In this document: positions 36,201-46,056 of the stretch, piece by piece
Numbering within the stretch: the first letter of the stretch is position 1
How the letters are laid out: each line of letters begins with the position of its first letter
Assembly (NCBI GenBank): GCA_013002025.1
Contig: JABDKW010000025.1
Span: 80,001-144,000 of the forward strand
DNA length: 64,000 nucleotides
Direction of reading: 5' to 3'
DNA from: Gammaproteobacteria bacterium
Lineage (GTDB): Bacteria; Pseudomonadota; Gammaproteobacteria; Arenicellales; Arenicellaceae
The notes under the pieces: generated by a model
Databases searched by the model: none
Told to the model about the DNA's origin: nothing
The model's input: the letters and a program-made list of their open reading frames with translations, nothing else
Position numbers and translations under genes: made by a program

Positions 36201-38438
36201 TTAGTCTGCAAAATTATCGATTAGCTCGTTTAGCGTAGCGCTGGGGCGCATCGCCTGATCGGCTTTGTCCGACGCGGGCAGATAATAACCTCCGAGATCC
36301 ACCGGCGAACCCTGCGCGGCATTTAACTCACTAATAATTTGCGCTTCCTGTTCCTGCAAGGCACTCGCCAACGGTGCGAAACGCGCCTGTAGTTCTGCAT
36401 CATCATCTTGCTCGACAAGCGCTTGCGCCCAATACAGCGCCAGATAAAAATGGCTGCCGCGATTATCCAATTCGTTAACTTTACGGGATGGCGATTTGCC
36501 CTCCGTTAACAACTTACTGGTTGCCGCATCCAGCGTATTTGCCAGCACTTGTACCTGAGGTTTCTGATTTACATCAGCCAAATGCTCAAATGACGCCGCT
36601 GTGGCGAGAAACTCGCCCAGCGAGTCCCAACGCAAGTGACCCTCCTTCAAAAACTGTCGCACATGTTTTGGTGCAGAACCGCCGGCGCCAGTCTCGAATA
36701 GCCCACCGCCATTCATCAACGGCACGATTGACAACATCTTGGCACTGGTGCCGACTTCCAGAATCGGAAACAAATCGGTCAGGTAATCCCGCAATACATT
36801 ACCGGTAACGGATATGACGTCGAGCCCCTGAGTAATCTGCTGTAAGGAATAACGCGTGGCATCGGCCGGCGACATTATCAATATATTCAATCCCTCGGTA
36901 TCATGCTCTCTAAGGTATTCATTTACCTTGATAATTAATTGTGCTTCGTGCGGTCGATTCTTGTCCAGCCAGAACACCGCCGTATCGCCGGTTTTTCGAG
37001 CGCGGGCCACCGCCAGCTTCACCCAATCACGGATCGGCTCATCTTTGACCTGACACATACGCCAGATATCACCTTCTTCAACGGCGTGCTCAAACAGAAT
37101 TTTACCGTTGTCCTCATCGATGACACGCATGTAACCAGCGTATTCCATCTCATAGGTTTTGTCGTGGGAGCCGTACTCTTCCGCTTTTTGCGCCATTAAA
37201 CCGACATTGGAAACACTGCCAATAATGGTGGGATCAAGCGCGCCATTTTGCTTGCAGAAATCAATCACTTCCTGATAGACATAAGCGTATGTGCTCTCGG
37301 GTATGACCGCTTTGGCATCCTGCAGCTCGCCATCCATATTCCACATTTTTCCGGAATTGCGAATCATTGCTGGCATCGAGGCATCTACGATCACATCGCT
37401 GGGCACATGCAGATTGGAGATACCGCGTTCGGAATCAACCATCGCGATAGGTGGCCTATTGTCATAGCAAGCCATGATGTCAGCCTCGATCTTGTCTCGC
37501 AGGTCACCACTGATCTGTTCAATAATGCCGTACAGGTTTCCCAGCCCGTTATTCGGCTGGACGTTTAGTTCATCGAATAGCGTCGCGTACTTTTCGTACA
37601 CATCTTTGTAATAGACCTTCACGGCGTGACCGAATACGATCGGATGAGACACCTTCATCATGGTTGCTTTCACATGCAGTGAAAACAACACACCCTGCTC
37701 CATGGCATCGTCGATTTGCTCCTGATAGAAGTCACACAGGGCTTTCTTACTCATGAACATGGCATCGATAACCTCGCCGGCTAACAATTTCAAACCTGAC
37801 TGCTTAACTGTCTTATTGCCATAGGCGTCGGTGAATTCGATTTTTACCGAGCATGGTTCAGCCACTGTCAGTGAGCGCTCGCTGGATCGGAAGTCGCCGC
37901 CATTCATGGTTGCTACATGAGATTTTGAATCTTTACTCCACTCCCCCATCGAGTGCGGATTCTGGCGTGCATAATTTTTAACGGCAGCCGGCGCCCGTCG
38001 ATCAGAGTTGCCTTCCCTAAGAACCGGGTTAACATTGCTACCCTTCACTTTTTCATACGCCTCTCGAATTGCTCGCTCCTCATCTGTTTTGGGGTCCGTG
38101 GGGAAATCCGGCAACGCAAAACCAGCTTGTTGCAATTCTTCAACCGCAGCCTTAATTTGCGGGATTGAGGCGCTGATGTTGGGTGTTTTAATGACGTTGG
38201 CTTCCGGCTTCAGAACCAATTCACCCAGCTCGGCGAGGGCGTCGGGCACGCGCTGACCTGGCTCAAGATAATCGGCCAAATTAGCCAAAATGCGGGCCGC
38301 CAGGGATATATCTTTGGTATCAATTTTAATCCCACAGGCAGCCGCAAACGATTGAAAAATCGGCAGCAGCGACCGGGTTGCCAGTGCAGGCGCTTCGTCG
38401 GTTTCGGTGTAGAAAATGGTAGGCGTTTGATTACTCAT
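36201..38438 (-). CDS. idh: Isocitrate dehydrogenase, NADP-dependent, monomeric type
   Basis: A 745 aa monomeric-type ICD, the TCA-cycle enzyme that oxidises isocitrate to 2-oxoglutarate. Length and sequence ([21 protein letters not shown] at the start, FEAPAS-type core reading [22 protein letters not shown], later [15 protein letters not shown] and [26 protein letters not shown]) match the Azotobacter/Pseudomonas Idh type and not the 45 kDa homodimer. The ATG at 38438 begins the family N-terminus. The csp-idh-nudJ-mnmA order is conserved. A single isozyme is visible here; a second dimeric icd is absent from the window. Confidence 0.95.
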   Translation of the reverse strand: MSNQTPTIFYTETDEAPALATRSLLPIFQSFAAACGIKIDTKDISLAARILANLADYLEPGQRVPDALAELGELVLKPEANVIKTPNISASIPQIKAAVEELQQAGFALPDFPTDPKTDEERAIREAYEKVKGSNVNPVLREGNSDRRAPAAVKNYARQNPHSMGEWSKDSKSHVATMNGGDFRSSERSLTVAEPCSVKIEFTDAYGNKTVKQSGLKLLAGEVIDAMFMSKKALCDFYQEQIDDAMEQGVLFSLHVKATMMKVSHPIVFGHAVKVYYKDVYEKYATLFDELNVQPNNGLGNLYGIIEQISGDLRDKIEADIMACYDNRPPIAMVDSERGISNLHVPSDVIVDASMPAMIRNSGKMWNMDGELQDAKAVIPESTYAYVYQEVIDFCKQNGALDPTIIGSVSNVGLMAQKAEEYGSHDKTYEMEYAGYMRVIDEDNGKILFEHAVEEGDIWRMCQVKDEPIRDWVKLAVARARKTGDTAVFWLDKNRPHEAQLIIKVNEYLREHDTEGLNILIMSPADATRYSLQQITQGLDVISVTGNVLRDYLTDLFPILEVGTSAKMLSIVPLMNGGGLFETGAGGSAPKHVRQFLKEGHLRWDSLGEFLATAASFEHLADVNQKPQVQVLANTLDAATSKLLTEGKSPSRKVNELDNRGSHFYLALYWAQALVEQDDDAELQARFAPLASALQEQEAQIISELNAAQGSPVDLGGYYLPASDKADQAMRPSATLNELIDNFAD

Positions 38439-38685
38439 GCTGATTATCTTGTGATGTTTTTTCTGGGTTGTTGATTTTGATTGTTCGATGATTGAACTGG
38501 CCACGCTCTGCTCTACTTTACGCTGAAATAGGTGCCAGTAGCGGCAGCATACGGCCGCCAAAACGGGGTGCGTAGAATACCACAAATGCCGCTGCCTGAG
38601 TTGCGTCGGCTATTGTAAATCGGCAAGTATGGCTTCAGACTACTGGCCGTGAACTATGAAACAAATAATAGAACCCTAGCTTACC

Positions 38686-39132
38686 ATGTGGCAACCTGAT
38701 GTTACCGTGGCTGCCGTATGCGAGCAGGACGGACGTTTCCTGCTGGTCGAGGAGCGCGCCAAATCAAGCGGCAATATTGTATTTAATCAACCCGCTGGCC
38801 ATCTGGACGCCGGCGAAAGCTTGATCGAGGCCGTTATTCGTGAGACTCGCGAGGAGGCCTGTCGCCACTTCACGCCGAACGCGCTGATTGGCGTGTACCG
38901 GATGCAACGTGATGCCTACAAAACCTATATTCGCTTCGCGTTTGCCGGCAACATCAGCGATCACGACCACAGCCTAACGCTCGACCCGGACATTATTGCG
39001 AATCATTGGTTGAGTCACGCCGAGATACAGTCGCATAACGCGTTGCGCAGTGCTGTAGTGTCGCGCTGTGTGGACGATTATCTGGCGGGGCACAGGTACC
39101 CCCTGGATCTACTCTCGGAAATAAATGTATGA
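38686..39132 (+). CDS. nudJ: Nudix hydrolase NudJ-like
   Basis: A 148 aa Nudix enzyme resembling E. coli NudJ, which acts on nucleoside di/triphosphates and on the thiamine-pathway pyrophosphate HMP-PP. The Nudix box spans residues 38-60: G38, E44, R52, E53, E56 and E57 are all in place, but the usual glycine at position 59 is cysteine (REEACRH). The strand before it, [12 protein letters not shown], is the family norm. It overlaps mnmA as ATGA, the same pairing as in E. coli and Pseudomonas. Confidence 0.88.
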   Translation: MWQPDVTVAAVCEQDGRFLLVEERAKSSGNIVFNQPAGHLDAGESLIEAVIRETREEACRHFTPNALIGVYRMQRDAYKTYIRFAFAGNISDHDHSLTLDPDIIANHWLSHAEIQSHNALRSAVVSRCVDDYLAGHRYPLDLLSEINV

Positions 39133-40235
39133 CTGGGACCAGTACGCAAGGCTCTCACGTTATTGTCGGCATGTCAGGCGGCGTGGACTCGTCCGTAACC
39201 GCCTACCTTCTAAAGCAACAGGGCCACCGCGTCAGCGGCCTGTTTATGAAAAACTGGGAAGAGGACGACACTGAGGAGTACTGCTCCGCCGCCGCGGATC
39301 TAGCCGATGCCGCCCAGGTGTGTGAGCGCCTCAACATCCCCTTGCATGAGGTGAACTTCGCGCATGAGTATTGGGAAAATGTCTTTTCCCATTTCTTGCA
39401 GGAATACGAGGCCGGTCGCACACCCAACCCGGACATACTCTGCAATAAAGAAATTAAATTTAAGGAATTTCTGTTGCAGGCGGAAGCGCTGGGTGCGGAT
39501 TACATTGCCACGGGGCACTACGTGGCGAAGGGTCAGCAAGACGCTGAGTTTCAACTGCTGCGCGGCGCTGACCGGAACAAAGATCAGAGTTACTTTTTAT
39601 GCAGCCTACAGCAAAACCAATTGGCCAAGAGCCTGTTCCCGCTGGGTGAACTGAGTAAGCCGGAAGTACGCGACATTGCTGCCGCGCAGCAATTTATAAC
39701 CCATAACAAAAAGGACAGCACCGGAATTTGCTTTATCGGTGAACGACGTTTTAAAGACTTCCTCAGCACCTATCTAAAACGCAACCCTGGCGACATGACA
39801 GATGCGGACGGGAGAATCGTAGGGCGTCATGATGGTTTGATGTTCTACACACTCGGGCAACGACATGGTTTGAATATCGGCGGCCCGGGTGACGCCTGGT
39901 ACGTCGCCGGTAAGGATTTGCAGGCTAACCGCTTGATCGTTGTTCAGGGCCATGACCATCCCGCATTGCTAAGCACGCGGGTGGAAGCGAGTAATACTGA
40001 ATGGGTTAGCGGCCGGCCGCTAATGGCCGGTGACCGCGTTAGCGCGAAAACCCGCTACCGTCAGCAGGACCAGCCATGCACAGTGCTGGACAGTGAATCC
40101 GACTCAATCAGGGTTGAATTCGATCAGCCACAGCGGGCTGTTACACCTGGCCAGGCGTTAGTTTTCTATAAGGAAAGAGTGTGCCTCGGCGGAGCGACGA
40201 TTTTCGCCACCAATAGCCCGGTAGGAATCACATAA
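39129..40235 (+). CDS. mnmA: tRNA-specific 2-thiouridylase MnmA
   Basis: A 368 aa enzyme that thiolates U34 of Lys, Glu and Gln tRNAs. The ATP-pyrophosphatase loop is SGGVDSS at residues 16-22; the nucleophilic and persulfide cysteines are C105 ([10 protein letters not shown]) and C201 ([12 protein letters not shown]). The C-terminal beta-barrel domain runs to residue 368. Translational coupling to nudJ is by ATGA. hflD and purB, which often follow in this synteny block, are not present; the convergent DUF2726 gene is next. Confidence 0.96.
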   Translation: MTGTSTQGSHVIVGMSGGVDSSVTAYLLKQQGHRVSGLFMKNWEEDDTEEYCSAAADLADAAQVCERLNIPLHEVNFAHEYWENVFSHFLQEYEAGRTPNPDILCNKEIKFKEFLLQAEALGADYIATGHYVAKGQQDAEFQLLRGADRNKDQSYFLCSLQQNQLAKSLFPLGELSKPEVRDIAAAQQFITHNKKDSTGICFIGERRFKDFLSTYLKRNPGDMTDADGRIVGRHDGLMFYTLGQRHGLNIGGPGDAWYVAGKDLQANRLIVVQGHDHPALLSTRVEASNTEWVSGRPLMAGDRVSAKTRYRQQDQPCTVLDSESDSIRVEFDQPQRAVTPGQALVFYKERVCLGGATIFATNSPVGIT

Positions 40236-40248
40236 ACGCGATGAGCTG

Positions 40249-41064
40249 TTAGCCAGATGACCAGTCTTTAAAACCGGCGCTCTTGGCCGCTTCAGCGGAT
40301 TGTTTTTCCTGGATTTTGGCCATATTTTGATCCGTGACCTGAGTCCGATAATCGCAGTACGGATATTTCTTACATAGCAAATACTTTTGCCCGATATGTT
40401 TGCCCTTAACGGCAACCTTGGTTACCACCTCGCCGTTGCATTGTGGGCAACTGCGATTCTTGGCGTACATCTCATACTGGCTGTTGTCCACCGTCAAGTG
40501 CGATGGTGAACCGGACATTTGTCCGGGTTCAGCACGGCGTTTGGCCTGACGACCCGTCACCAAGCGACGAATGTCTACGTCAGCATAATCCTGACGAATA
40601 TCGAAATAGAACAGTTTCAGGTGCGTGGTCTTGCACACCTCGCTCACCAAAACCTCGCGGTTTAATTTCTCTTTCTGGTTGTCGCGTTTTTCGAAATTCT
40701 CCAGCTCTACGATGCCAAAGATTGACAGATCATGTTTTTTACACAATACGAAATCAAGGCACTCACCTTGCAATCTCTTCTGAATACGGCGCCGCTCGAA
40801 GTAACCGGCCGCAGGCGTTGCCTGCACAACATCAAGCATCGCGACCTTGGTAAAAATATGAAATTCTTCGCCGAGTGCGTTGACCAGGCATTCGAAAAAA
40901 TTCTTTTCTGCCGGCGACAGAATCTTGCTGCGCCGTTGCAGCGCAAACGAATATTTCGGTATATGCCGTCGATTGATGACAAATATCTCGATCAATGCCA
41001 GCGCAATGATAATCGTCACCACAACGATTACCGTCCCGTTATTAGTAAAATCTGTAAAACTCAT
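40249..41064 (-). CDS. DUF2726 protein with N-terminal membrane anchor and C-terminal zinc ribbon
   Basis: A 271 aa protein in three parts. Residues 10-30 form a single membrane helix (TVIVVVTIIIALALIEIFVI). The middle is a DUF2726 domain related to nuclease-fold proteins: SPAEKNFFECLVNALGEEFHIF, then ECLDFVLCKKHDLSIFGIVELE and a KLNREVL block. The C-terminus has a four-cysteine topoisomerase-type zinc ribbon (CPQC at the start, then CKKYPYC). The combination suggests a membrane-tethered nucleic-acid-processing protein; the function is unknown. It converges on mnmA with 13 bp between stops. Confidence 0.75.
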   Translation of the reverse strand: MSFTDFTNNGTVIVVVTIIIALALIEIFVINRRHIPKYSFALQRRSKILSPAEKNFFECLVNALGEEFHIFTKVAMLDVVQATPAAGYFERRRIQKRLQGECLDFVLCKKHDLSIFGIVELENFEKRDNQKEKLNREVLVSEVCKTTHLKLFYFDIRQDYADVDIRRLVTGRQAKRRAEPGQMSGSPSHLTVDNSQYEMYAKNRSCPQCNGEVVTKVAVKGKHIGQKYLLCKKYPYCDYRTQVTDQNMAKIQEKQSAEAAKSAGFKDWSSG

Positions 41065-41493
41065 ACCCCACGTATCCCAGTCGGACCCCCTACAGCACGA
41101 CTTGTATGTGCGCTACGCCACCCTCTGGGCATAGCGCTAGACATTAATATAACACGGCTAGGCCATAACCTGATAAACAATTTGACCTGCATTCTCTCTG
41201 CAAGTGATTGACTTAACTTCTGTTTTATCTGGGCGTGGTTGACAAAATACGCACATCGTTGTCACACCACGCCAACCTATCGACTGGCTTACGCGTGCCT
41301 TTTGGTCAAACTGACAATTATTGTACGACCCAACACATCGGCAGCCACAGGTCTGCCAACACCCATATAAACAAGACAAACTATCTAGTAAGTTGTTGGA
41401 TTTATTGGATTCGCATTGATAATCTGCGCCCTAGTGACGCCAACAGGACAAGTCGCGTAGCATGAGAGCTGTATTCTGGGGTTGAATTATAAA
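41065..41493. other. Non-coding region upstream of cfa
   Basis: About 430 bp without a convincing reading frame, between the starts of the divergent DUF2726 and cfa genes. It is more AT-rich than the flanks. A TTGACA at 41239-41244 has no good -10 at 17 bases. GATAAT lies near 41419 with only a weak -35. Nothing here resembles a tRNA or known riboswitch by eye. The region probably holds both divergent promoters and a long cfa leader. Confidence 0.4.
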
Positions 41494-42630
41494 ATGGGTT
41501 GGCAGATGCGTAAGAGCAACAGTCAGAAAATGATTGAGGGGTTGTTGGCGCATGCCGACATTAAAATTAATGGCAACAGGCCGTGGGACATGCAGGTGCA
41601 TCAACCCGCGTTGTTTGAACGGGTAATCGGCCAGGGCTCGCTTGGCCTGGGTGAAGCCTATATGGAGGGCTGGTGGGATTGTCACGCCATGGATGAATTA
41701 TTCGCACGCATCCTCAACGCGGAACTCCCCAGCCATGTAGTCACGCTGCGAGATCGATTATTTTTCCTCGTCACGCACTTAAGTAATCGCCAGACCGGCA
41801 AACGCAGCTACAAAGTCGGCGAACAGCACTACGATGCGGGCAATGATTTATATCAGCGCATGCTGGACCAAGACATGAACTACTCGTGCGGATATTGGCG
41901 CGACGCGGCGACCCTGGACGAAGCGCAGCAACACAAGCTTGAACTGGTAGCACGAAAACTCAAACTGGAACCCGGCATGCGGGTGTTAGATGTCGGCTGT
42001 GGTTGGGGTGGCGCGGCACACTATATGGCGAAACAGCATGGCGTGAGGGTCGTTGGAGTCACCATTTCCAGAGAGCAGGCGCAGCTGGCCGCTGATCAAT
42101 GCATGGGGCAGGATGTGCAGATTCGCTTTCAGGACTATCGCGAATTAGATGAACCGTTTGACCGCATATATTCCATTGGGATGTTTGAACACGTAGGCTT
42201 CAAAAATTACCCTGATTTTTTTCGCGTAATGGATCGCTGCCTGAGCTCAGGGGGCTTATTTTTATTGCACAGCATTGGCCACCGAATCACCAGCCGCCGT
42301 GTCGACCCGTGGATTGAGCGTTATATATTCCCCAACTCAATTCTGCCTTCCTCGGAGCTCATTGGCCGCCACAGTAGCGAATTCTTCGCGATTGAAGACT
42401 GGCAAAATTTTGGATTGGACTATTATAAAACACTGATGATCTGGCACCGCAACATCGACAAAGCCTGGCCCCAAATACCGCAATATGATGAGGAATTTCG
42501 GCGCATGTGGCGGTATTATCTGATGACCTGTGCGGGCGCATTCAAAGCCTATCGGAACCATCTCTGGCAGATTGTGTTTTCCAAGGGCCCGCAAACCGAC
42601 GTCTATGAGGCTGTTCGCAGCGGCAAATGA
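41494..42630 (+). CDS. cfa: Cyclopropane-fatty-acyl-phospholipid synthase
   Basis: A 378 aa SAM-dependent enzyme that adds a methylene bridge to unsaturated phospholipid acyl chains. The SAM motif VLDVGCGWGG is at 164-173; HYDAGNDLYQRMLDQDMNYSCGYW and SIGMFEHVGFKNY are diagnostic Cfa blocks, and YYLMTCAGAF is the C-terminal bicarbonate-site region. It aligns along its length with E. coli Cfa. The ATG at 41494 was preferred; ATG 41506 is also possible. It overlaps the hydrolase gene as ATGA. Confidence 0.94.
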   Translation: MGWQMRKSNSQKMIEGLLAHADIKINGNRPWDMQVHQPALFERVIGQGSLGLGEAYMEGWWDCHAMDELFARILNAELPSHVVTLRDRLFFLVTHLSNRQTGKRSYKVGEQHYDAGNDLYQRMLDQDMNYSCGYWRDAATLDEAQQHKLELVARKLKLEPGMRVLDVGCGWGGAAHYMAKQHGVRVVGVTISREQAQLAADQCMGQDVQIRFQDYRELDEPFDRIYSIGMFEHVGFKNYPDFFRVMDRCLSSGGLFLLHSIGHRITSRRVDPWIERYIFPNSILPSSELIGRHSSEFFAIEDWQNFGLDYYKTLMIWHRNIDKAWPQIPQYDEEFRRMWRYYLMTCAGAFKAYRNHLWQIVFSKGPQTDVYEAVRSGK

Positions 42631-43487
42631 ATCAAACAACAATCGAATTCCGCCACGGAACAGCACCATGGTACGAATTCCCCGCGGCGCAGACCGCTAG
42701 GCTTAACGCTCATTTTGCGCCAGCCAACGGCATTCCAGCGGCCAGCTATGGCGAGTTTCTGCATGGCCTGAAAAACGTAATCCATTGCACCGCTATGGAC
42801 CCTCTTAGCGCCTGGACCGCGCCGCCCGACCGGGCCGTTAGCTGGTCGGAGCATGCACAAATTCTCAGCACGGCGATCCACTCGCAATACGGTGCACCCA
42901 TTGTAGGAATTGGACACTCCTTCGGTGCTACCTGCACGCTGCTGGCTGCCTGTGAGCAACCCGAATTATTCAGCCGATTAGTGCTCATTGAACCCGCATC
43001 CACGCCGAATTTCGGCTCCTATATTACGGTTCGAGCGTCGCCCATGTGGGTGAAGCGCAAAATGTTTCCCTTTATCAATGGCAGTTATCACCGTCGCCGG
43101 ATATGGGCAAGCCGGGAACAGTTTTACGAATACTACCGAGGTCACCCCACGTTTAGCCGCTTTACTGACCGGGCACTGCGAGATTATGCCAAATTCGGAT
43201 TGACCGAGCGCCCTGATGGCCAGCTCGAGTTACTGATTCACCCGCACTGGGAGGCCAATATATTCAGCAATGTTGGGTTTATCTGGTCGGCGTTGCGACG
43301 CCTTGAGGTGCCGACATTATTACTCAAGGCTGAACACACTTACCTGTATACACAAGACTATTTTGACCGACAGAGTGCAAAATTGGGAAGCCATATCGAA
43401 GCGCGCACGGTGGCCGACGCCGGGCATTTAATGACCCATGAGATACCGAAACGTTTGAGTCAGATTATTGAGCACTGGTTGAGGTAG
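42627..43487 (+). CDS. Alpha/beta-hydrolase
   Basis: A 286 aa alpha/beta-hydrolase fold protein. The nucleophile elbow is GIGHSFGATCT (serine of GHSFG), the oxyanion region lies in GTAPWYEFPAAQ, and the C-terminal TVADAGHLMTHEIPKR supplies the histidine. A lid-like segment (MWVKRKMFPFINGSYHRRRIW) interrupts the fold. It is translationally coupled to cfa and followed by a START protein at 12 bp, which suggests a lipid substrate. No closer family was recognised. Confidence 0.82.
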   Translation: MNQTTIEFRHGTAPWYEFPAAQTARLNAHFAPANGIPAASYGEFLHGLKNVIHCTAMDPLSAWTAPPDRAVSWSEHAQILSTAIHSQYGAPIVGIGHSFGATCTLLAACEQPELFSRLVLIEPASTPNFGSYITVRASPMWVKRKMFPFINGSYHRRRIWASREQFYEYYRGHPTFSRFTDRALRDYAKFGLTERPDGQLELLIHPHWEANIFSNVGFIWSALRRLEVPTLLLKAEHTYLYTQDYFDRQSAKLGSHIEARTVADAGHLMTHEIPKRLSQIIEHWLR

Positions 43488-43499
43488 AATGGACGCGCT

Positions 43500-44354
43500 A
43501 TGACACCTGGAAAACAATCGCGCGCCCTTCTCCACTTTCTTGTAGCTAGTTCGCTAGTCTCCCACGCCCTGCTTTTAACAGCGCAAGAGCCCTCAGCAGT
43601 TGATGAAGAGCCCTCAGCGGTTAATAGAGAGCCCTCAGCGGTTAATACAGAGTCCTCAGCGACACACCAAGAGCCCTCAGCGGTTAATACAGAGTCCTCA
43701 GCGACACACCAAGAGCCCCCAGAGGTCAACAGACAGCCTGCGACGCTCGCCGCGGCAACATTTACGGATACCGATTACTCCTGGGAGCTAAAACGCGACA
43801 AAGATGGCATTCAAATCTTCACCAGCGTGGTTCCCGATTCCCCATATAAGGCCGTCAAAGCGGTGACCACCGCTAACGCAAGTGTTCGCAGCGCAGTCGC
43901 TTTGGTGATGGACTTTGGTGCCTGCTCTAAATGGGCCGAGTACTGTAAAAAGTCCTACGTGCTTGAGCAGCAAGACCCGTTCACGGCTTACGTCTATACA
44001 CTGAATGATCTGCCTTTCCCGGTAAAGAATCGGCACGTTACGGCAGTGGTGCATTGGTTTGTCGCCGATGCAGGCCGTCAGGTGCAGATGATTAGCCACG
44101 CGGTGACCGACCGCGCTATTCCTGATATCAATGCAATCCGGTTGCAGCAGGCAACCGCCGAATGGCGATTTGTAGAGGAAACAAATGGAATACTAAGGAT
44201 AGAGAGCTATGCCCATATTGACCCAAACGGTGTCACGCCGGCCTGGCTAACCAATATGTTGCTGGTGGACTCGCCCTTCAAAACGCTTGAAAAAATGCGA
44301 GCCATTATTGAGTCTGGCCAATATGATCAGGCCAAGGTGGAGTTTCTACCCTGA
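43500..44354 (+). CDS. START-domain lipid-binding protein with in-frame repeat region
   Basis: A 284 aa exported or membrane-attached protein. Residues 1-28 look like a signal peptide (LLHFLVASSLVSHALLLTA). A low-complexity stretch of seven 7-residue units (EPSAVNR/ESSATHQ type) spans about residues 30-78. The rest is a START/SRPBCC domain (YSWELKRDKDGIQIFTSVV, KWAEYCKKSYVLEQQD, RHVTAVVHWF, ESYAHIDPNGVTPAWLTNMLLVDSPFKTL), a deep hydrophobic lipid pocket in this superfamily. Third gene of the cfa operon, so a phospholipid or fatty-acid ligand is likely but inferred. Confidence 0.8.
   Translation: MTPGKQSRALLHFLVASSLVSHALLLTAQEPSAVDEEPSAVNREPSAVNTESSATHQEPSAVNTESSATHQEPPEVNRQPATLAAATFTDTDYSWELKRDKDGIQIFTSVVPDSPYKAVKAVTTANASVRSAVALVMDFGACSKWAEYCKKSYVLEQQDPFTAYVYTLNDLPFPVKNRHVTAVVHWFVADAGRQVQMISHAVTDRAIPDINAIRLQQATAEWRFVEETNGILRIESYAHIDPNGVTPAWLTNMLLVDSPFKTLEKMRAIIESGQYDQAKVEFLP
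43587..43733 (+). repeat. Seven tandem 21-bp units inside the START gene
   Basis: Seven consecutive 21-bp units run from 43587 to 43733, each coding seven residues, so copy changes keep the frame. Units 3+4 (43629-43670) and 5+6 (43671-43712) are two perfect 42-bp copies, evidence of recent duplication. Consensus residues are EPSAVNT and ESSATHQ. The unit lies between signal peptide and START domain, in a linker position. Confidence 0.9.
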
Positions 44355-44399
44355 AGGTACGTGGCTATGGGGTCACTGCCATTTATCACTGCGGTGAAT

Positions 44400-44720
44400 C
44401 TAGCCAGATTTTCGCTCAGAACTCACCGCGTCATTTGCAGCGATCATGCTGATAAAATCTTCCAGAGATGCAAAGGTACCATCCGGAGCCGCAGCCGGAT
44501 TGGTGTCTCTGGTAATTAATTTCCGTAGCCACACAAAGCCTGCTCGCTTCAACAACAGCGTAATTAATTCTCGCGTCCGAAGATTGTCGCTTTCGTAATA
44601 CAGGTCGATGAGCCGATTGCCGAGTTCATCGGAACCTATTTCCAGTTCGCTAATGCGCTCAACGGATTCAATACTACGAATCTCGCTCAAGAATTCCATC
44701 ATTGCGTTGGTCATTTTCAT
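44400..44720 (-). CDS. Small protein of unknown function
   Basis: A 106 aa acidic, mostly helical protein without signal peptide or membrane helix. I do not recognise a family. It starts MKMTNAMMEFLSEIRSIES and has a leucine- and arginine-rich core (RLIDLYYESDNLRTRELITLLLKRAGF) followed by a polar tail. It is a single gene, converging on the START gene with 45 bp between stops. Acidic helices of this kind are common in adaptor-like proteins; no function is claimed. Confidence 0.65.
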   Translation of the reverse strand: MKMTNAMMEFLSEIRSIESVERISELEIGSDELGNRLIDLYYESDNLRTRELITLLLKRAGFVWLRKLITRDTNPAAAPDGTFASLEDFISMIAANDAVSSERKSG

Positions 44721-44975
44721 TTGCTGTATTCCTGCTGTTAAAAATACGGTCTAAAGCGGTTCAAGAGCTGTTGCGGCTCGGTGTGAGAGAATAGTCGCTA
44801 AATTCATACAACGACGCAATCGCTCGCCTTATGAAACCTGTCAACAATTGTCACGCCACGACCAGGCGATGGAAATTCGCGTCAAGTGTCAAAAAAACCC
44901 ATGAAATTAGCACCTTAGAGCCATATCTTCTGCGTCTAATTAGGTCGCAAGTAAGCTAGCCCTTGCAGGTCGCCG

Positions 44976-46007
44976 CTAAGATATAGTGCACTCCCCTTGG
45001 CTGTCCCAGCCGCCCGGCAATGTACGAGAGTGACGCATATAGGCAAAAAATCTTTCAAAGTCATCATCGCACTCATGCAGTTTCGAGCGTAACTCAGGCA
45101 ACCGCTGTCGGTAGGCACCCACCGCTGCCAATCGCGCGTTATTCACCGGCTTCGCAAACCAGGCGTCGTAACGCGCATCACCTTGCCAATCGTCGCGCTT
45201 CATAACCTGATAGTCTGACTGAAGGCGCTCATAAATTTCCCGTTTGCGCTGGCTCATTTGCGAGGCGCCCATATCGGTTTCATACACTCCGTGCAAACGC
45301 GCTCGGGTTGCATTGAGCAGTGCATCGAACTGCTCGCGCATCTTCAATTCAGCTCGATAAACAGCTAACTGCTGTGGCGCCACTTGGCTGAGCCACCGTA
45401 AAACGCCCTGCTCGCCTACCAGAGTCGCGAAAGCCTCATTTAAGTCCGTGTCATTTTCAAAATAGAAAACCTGATGAGCCAGCTCGTGAAAAAGTAGCTC
45501 CGCAATATCCCGATTGCTGCCCCTAAGCATGGAAGATAGCAAAGGGTCATTGAACCAACCCAGAGTTGAATAGGCCACCACCCCACCTACCGTGGTATCC
45601 CAACCCCGCTCTGCTAAACCAGTTGCATAGGATTGTGCCGCTGCTTCGCTAAAGTAACCGCGATAACTGGCGCAGCCAATCAGTGGATAACACCAAAGCT
45701 TCGGCTGCAATGAAAATTCCGGAGCAGCAACAACATTCCAAACCACAAAATCGCGATTCAGTTCAACGTAATGCTGATAGTGTCGGTCAGCCGGCAAGTG
45801 CAGCTCCGCTGCCGCGAATTGCCGCAATGTCTCAATCAACTCAAGCTTTTCGCGCAAGGCCGATTCTGCGCGCTCGATAGCCTTATCAATAGGCTGGCGT
45901 TGCATCATCAGGCGTGAGTGACCGACTAGTCCCTGTCCGTAAAAGGCCAGTGAACCACACGCCGTCAGCATTAGACTGATCAAACAGACAACAAATGTTC
46001 TAAACAT
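44976..46007 (-). CDS. Predicted zinc aminopeptidase lipoprotein
   Basis: A 343 aa protein of the Aminopep (predicted aminopeptidase) family. The signal peptide ends in a lipobox (LISLMLTAC, C17), so it is probably an outer-membrane lipoprotein. The zinc-binding motif HELAHQVFY is preceded by DIAELLF, and a downstream glutamate in DLNEAFATLVGEQG would be the third ligand. CYPLIGCASYRGYF and GWDTTVGGVVAYSTLGWFNDPLL are the other conserved blocks of the family. It appears to be a single-gene unit on the minus strand. Confidence 0.87.
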   Translation of the reverse strand: MFRTFVVCLISLMLTACGSLAFYGQGLVGHSRLMMQRQPIDKAIERAESALREKLELIETLRQFAAAELHLPADRHYQHYVELNRDFVVWNVVAAPEFSLQPKLWCYPLIGCASYRGYFSEAAAQSYATGLAERGWDTTVGGVVAYSTLGWFNDPLLSSMLRGSNRDIAELLFHELAHQVFYFENDTDLNEAFATLVGEQGVLRWLSQVAPQQLAVYRAELKMREQFDALLNATRARLHGVYETDMGASQMSQRKREIYERLQSDYQVMKRDDWQGDARYDAWFAKPVNNARLAAVGAYRQRLPELRSKLHECDDDFERFFAYMRHSRTLPGGWDSQGECTIS

Positions 46008-46056
46008 TTATTCCAGCGCAACAACAGTGGCACAAACTGCGTGCCGGTAAAGAAAA

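Noticed and set aside
41235..41270. TTGACA in the cfa upstream region as a sigma70 promoter
   Set aside because: No acceptable -10 element at 16-18 bases; the match is likely by chance.
44720..44975. Small RNA or leader in the 255 bp gap
   Set aside because: No stable hairpin with a T-run and no promoter clear enough to support it.
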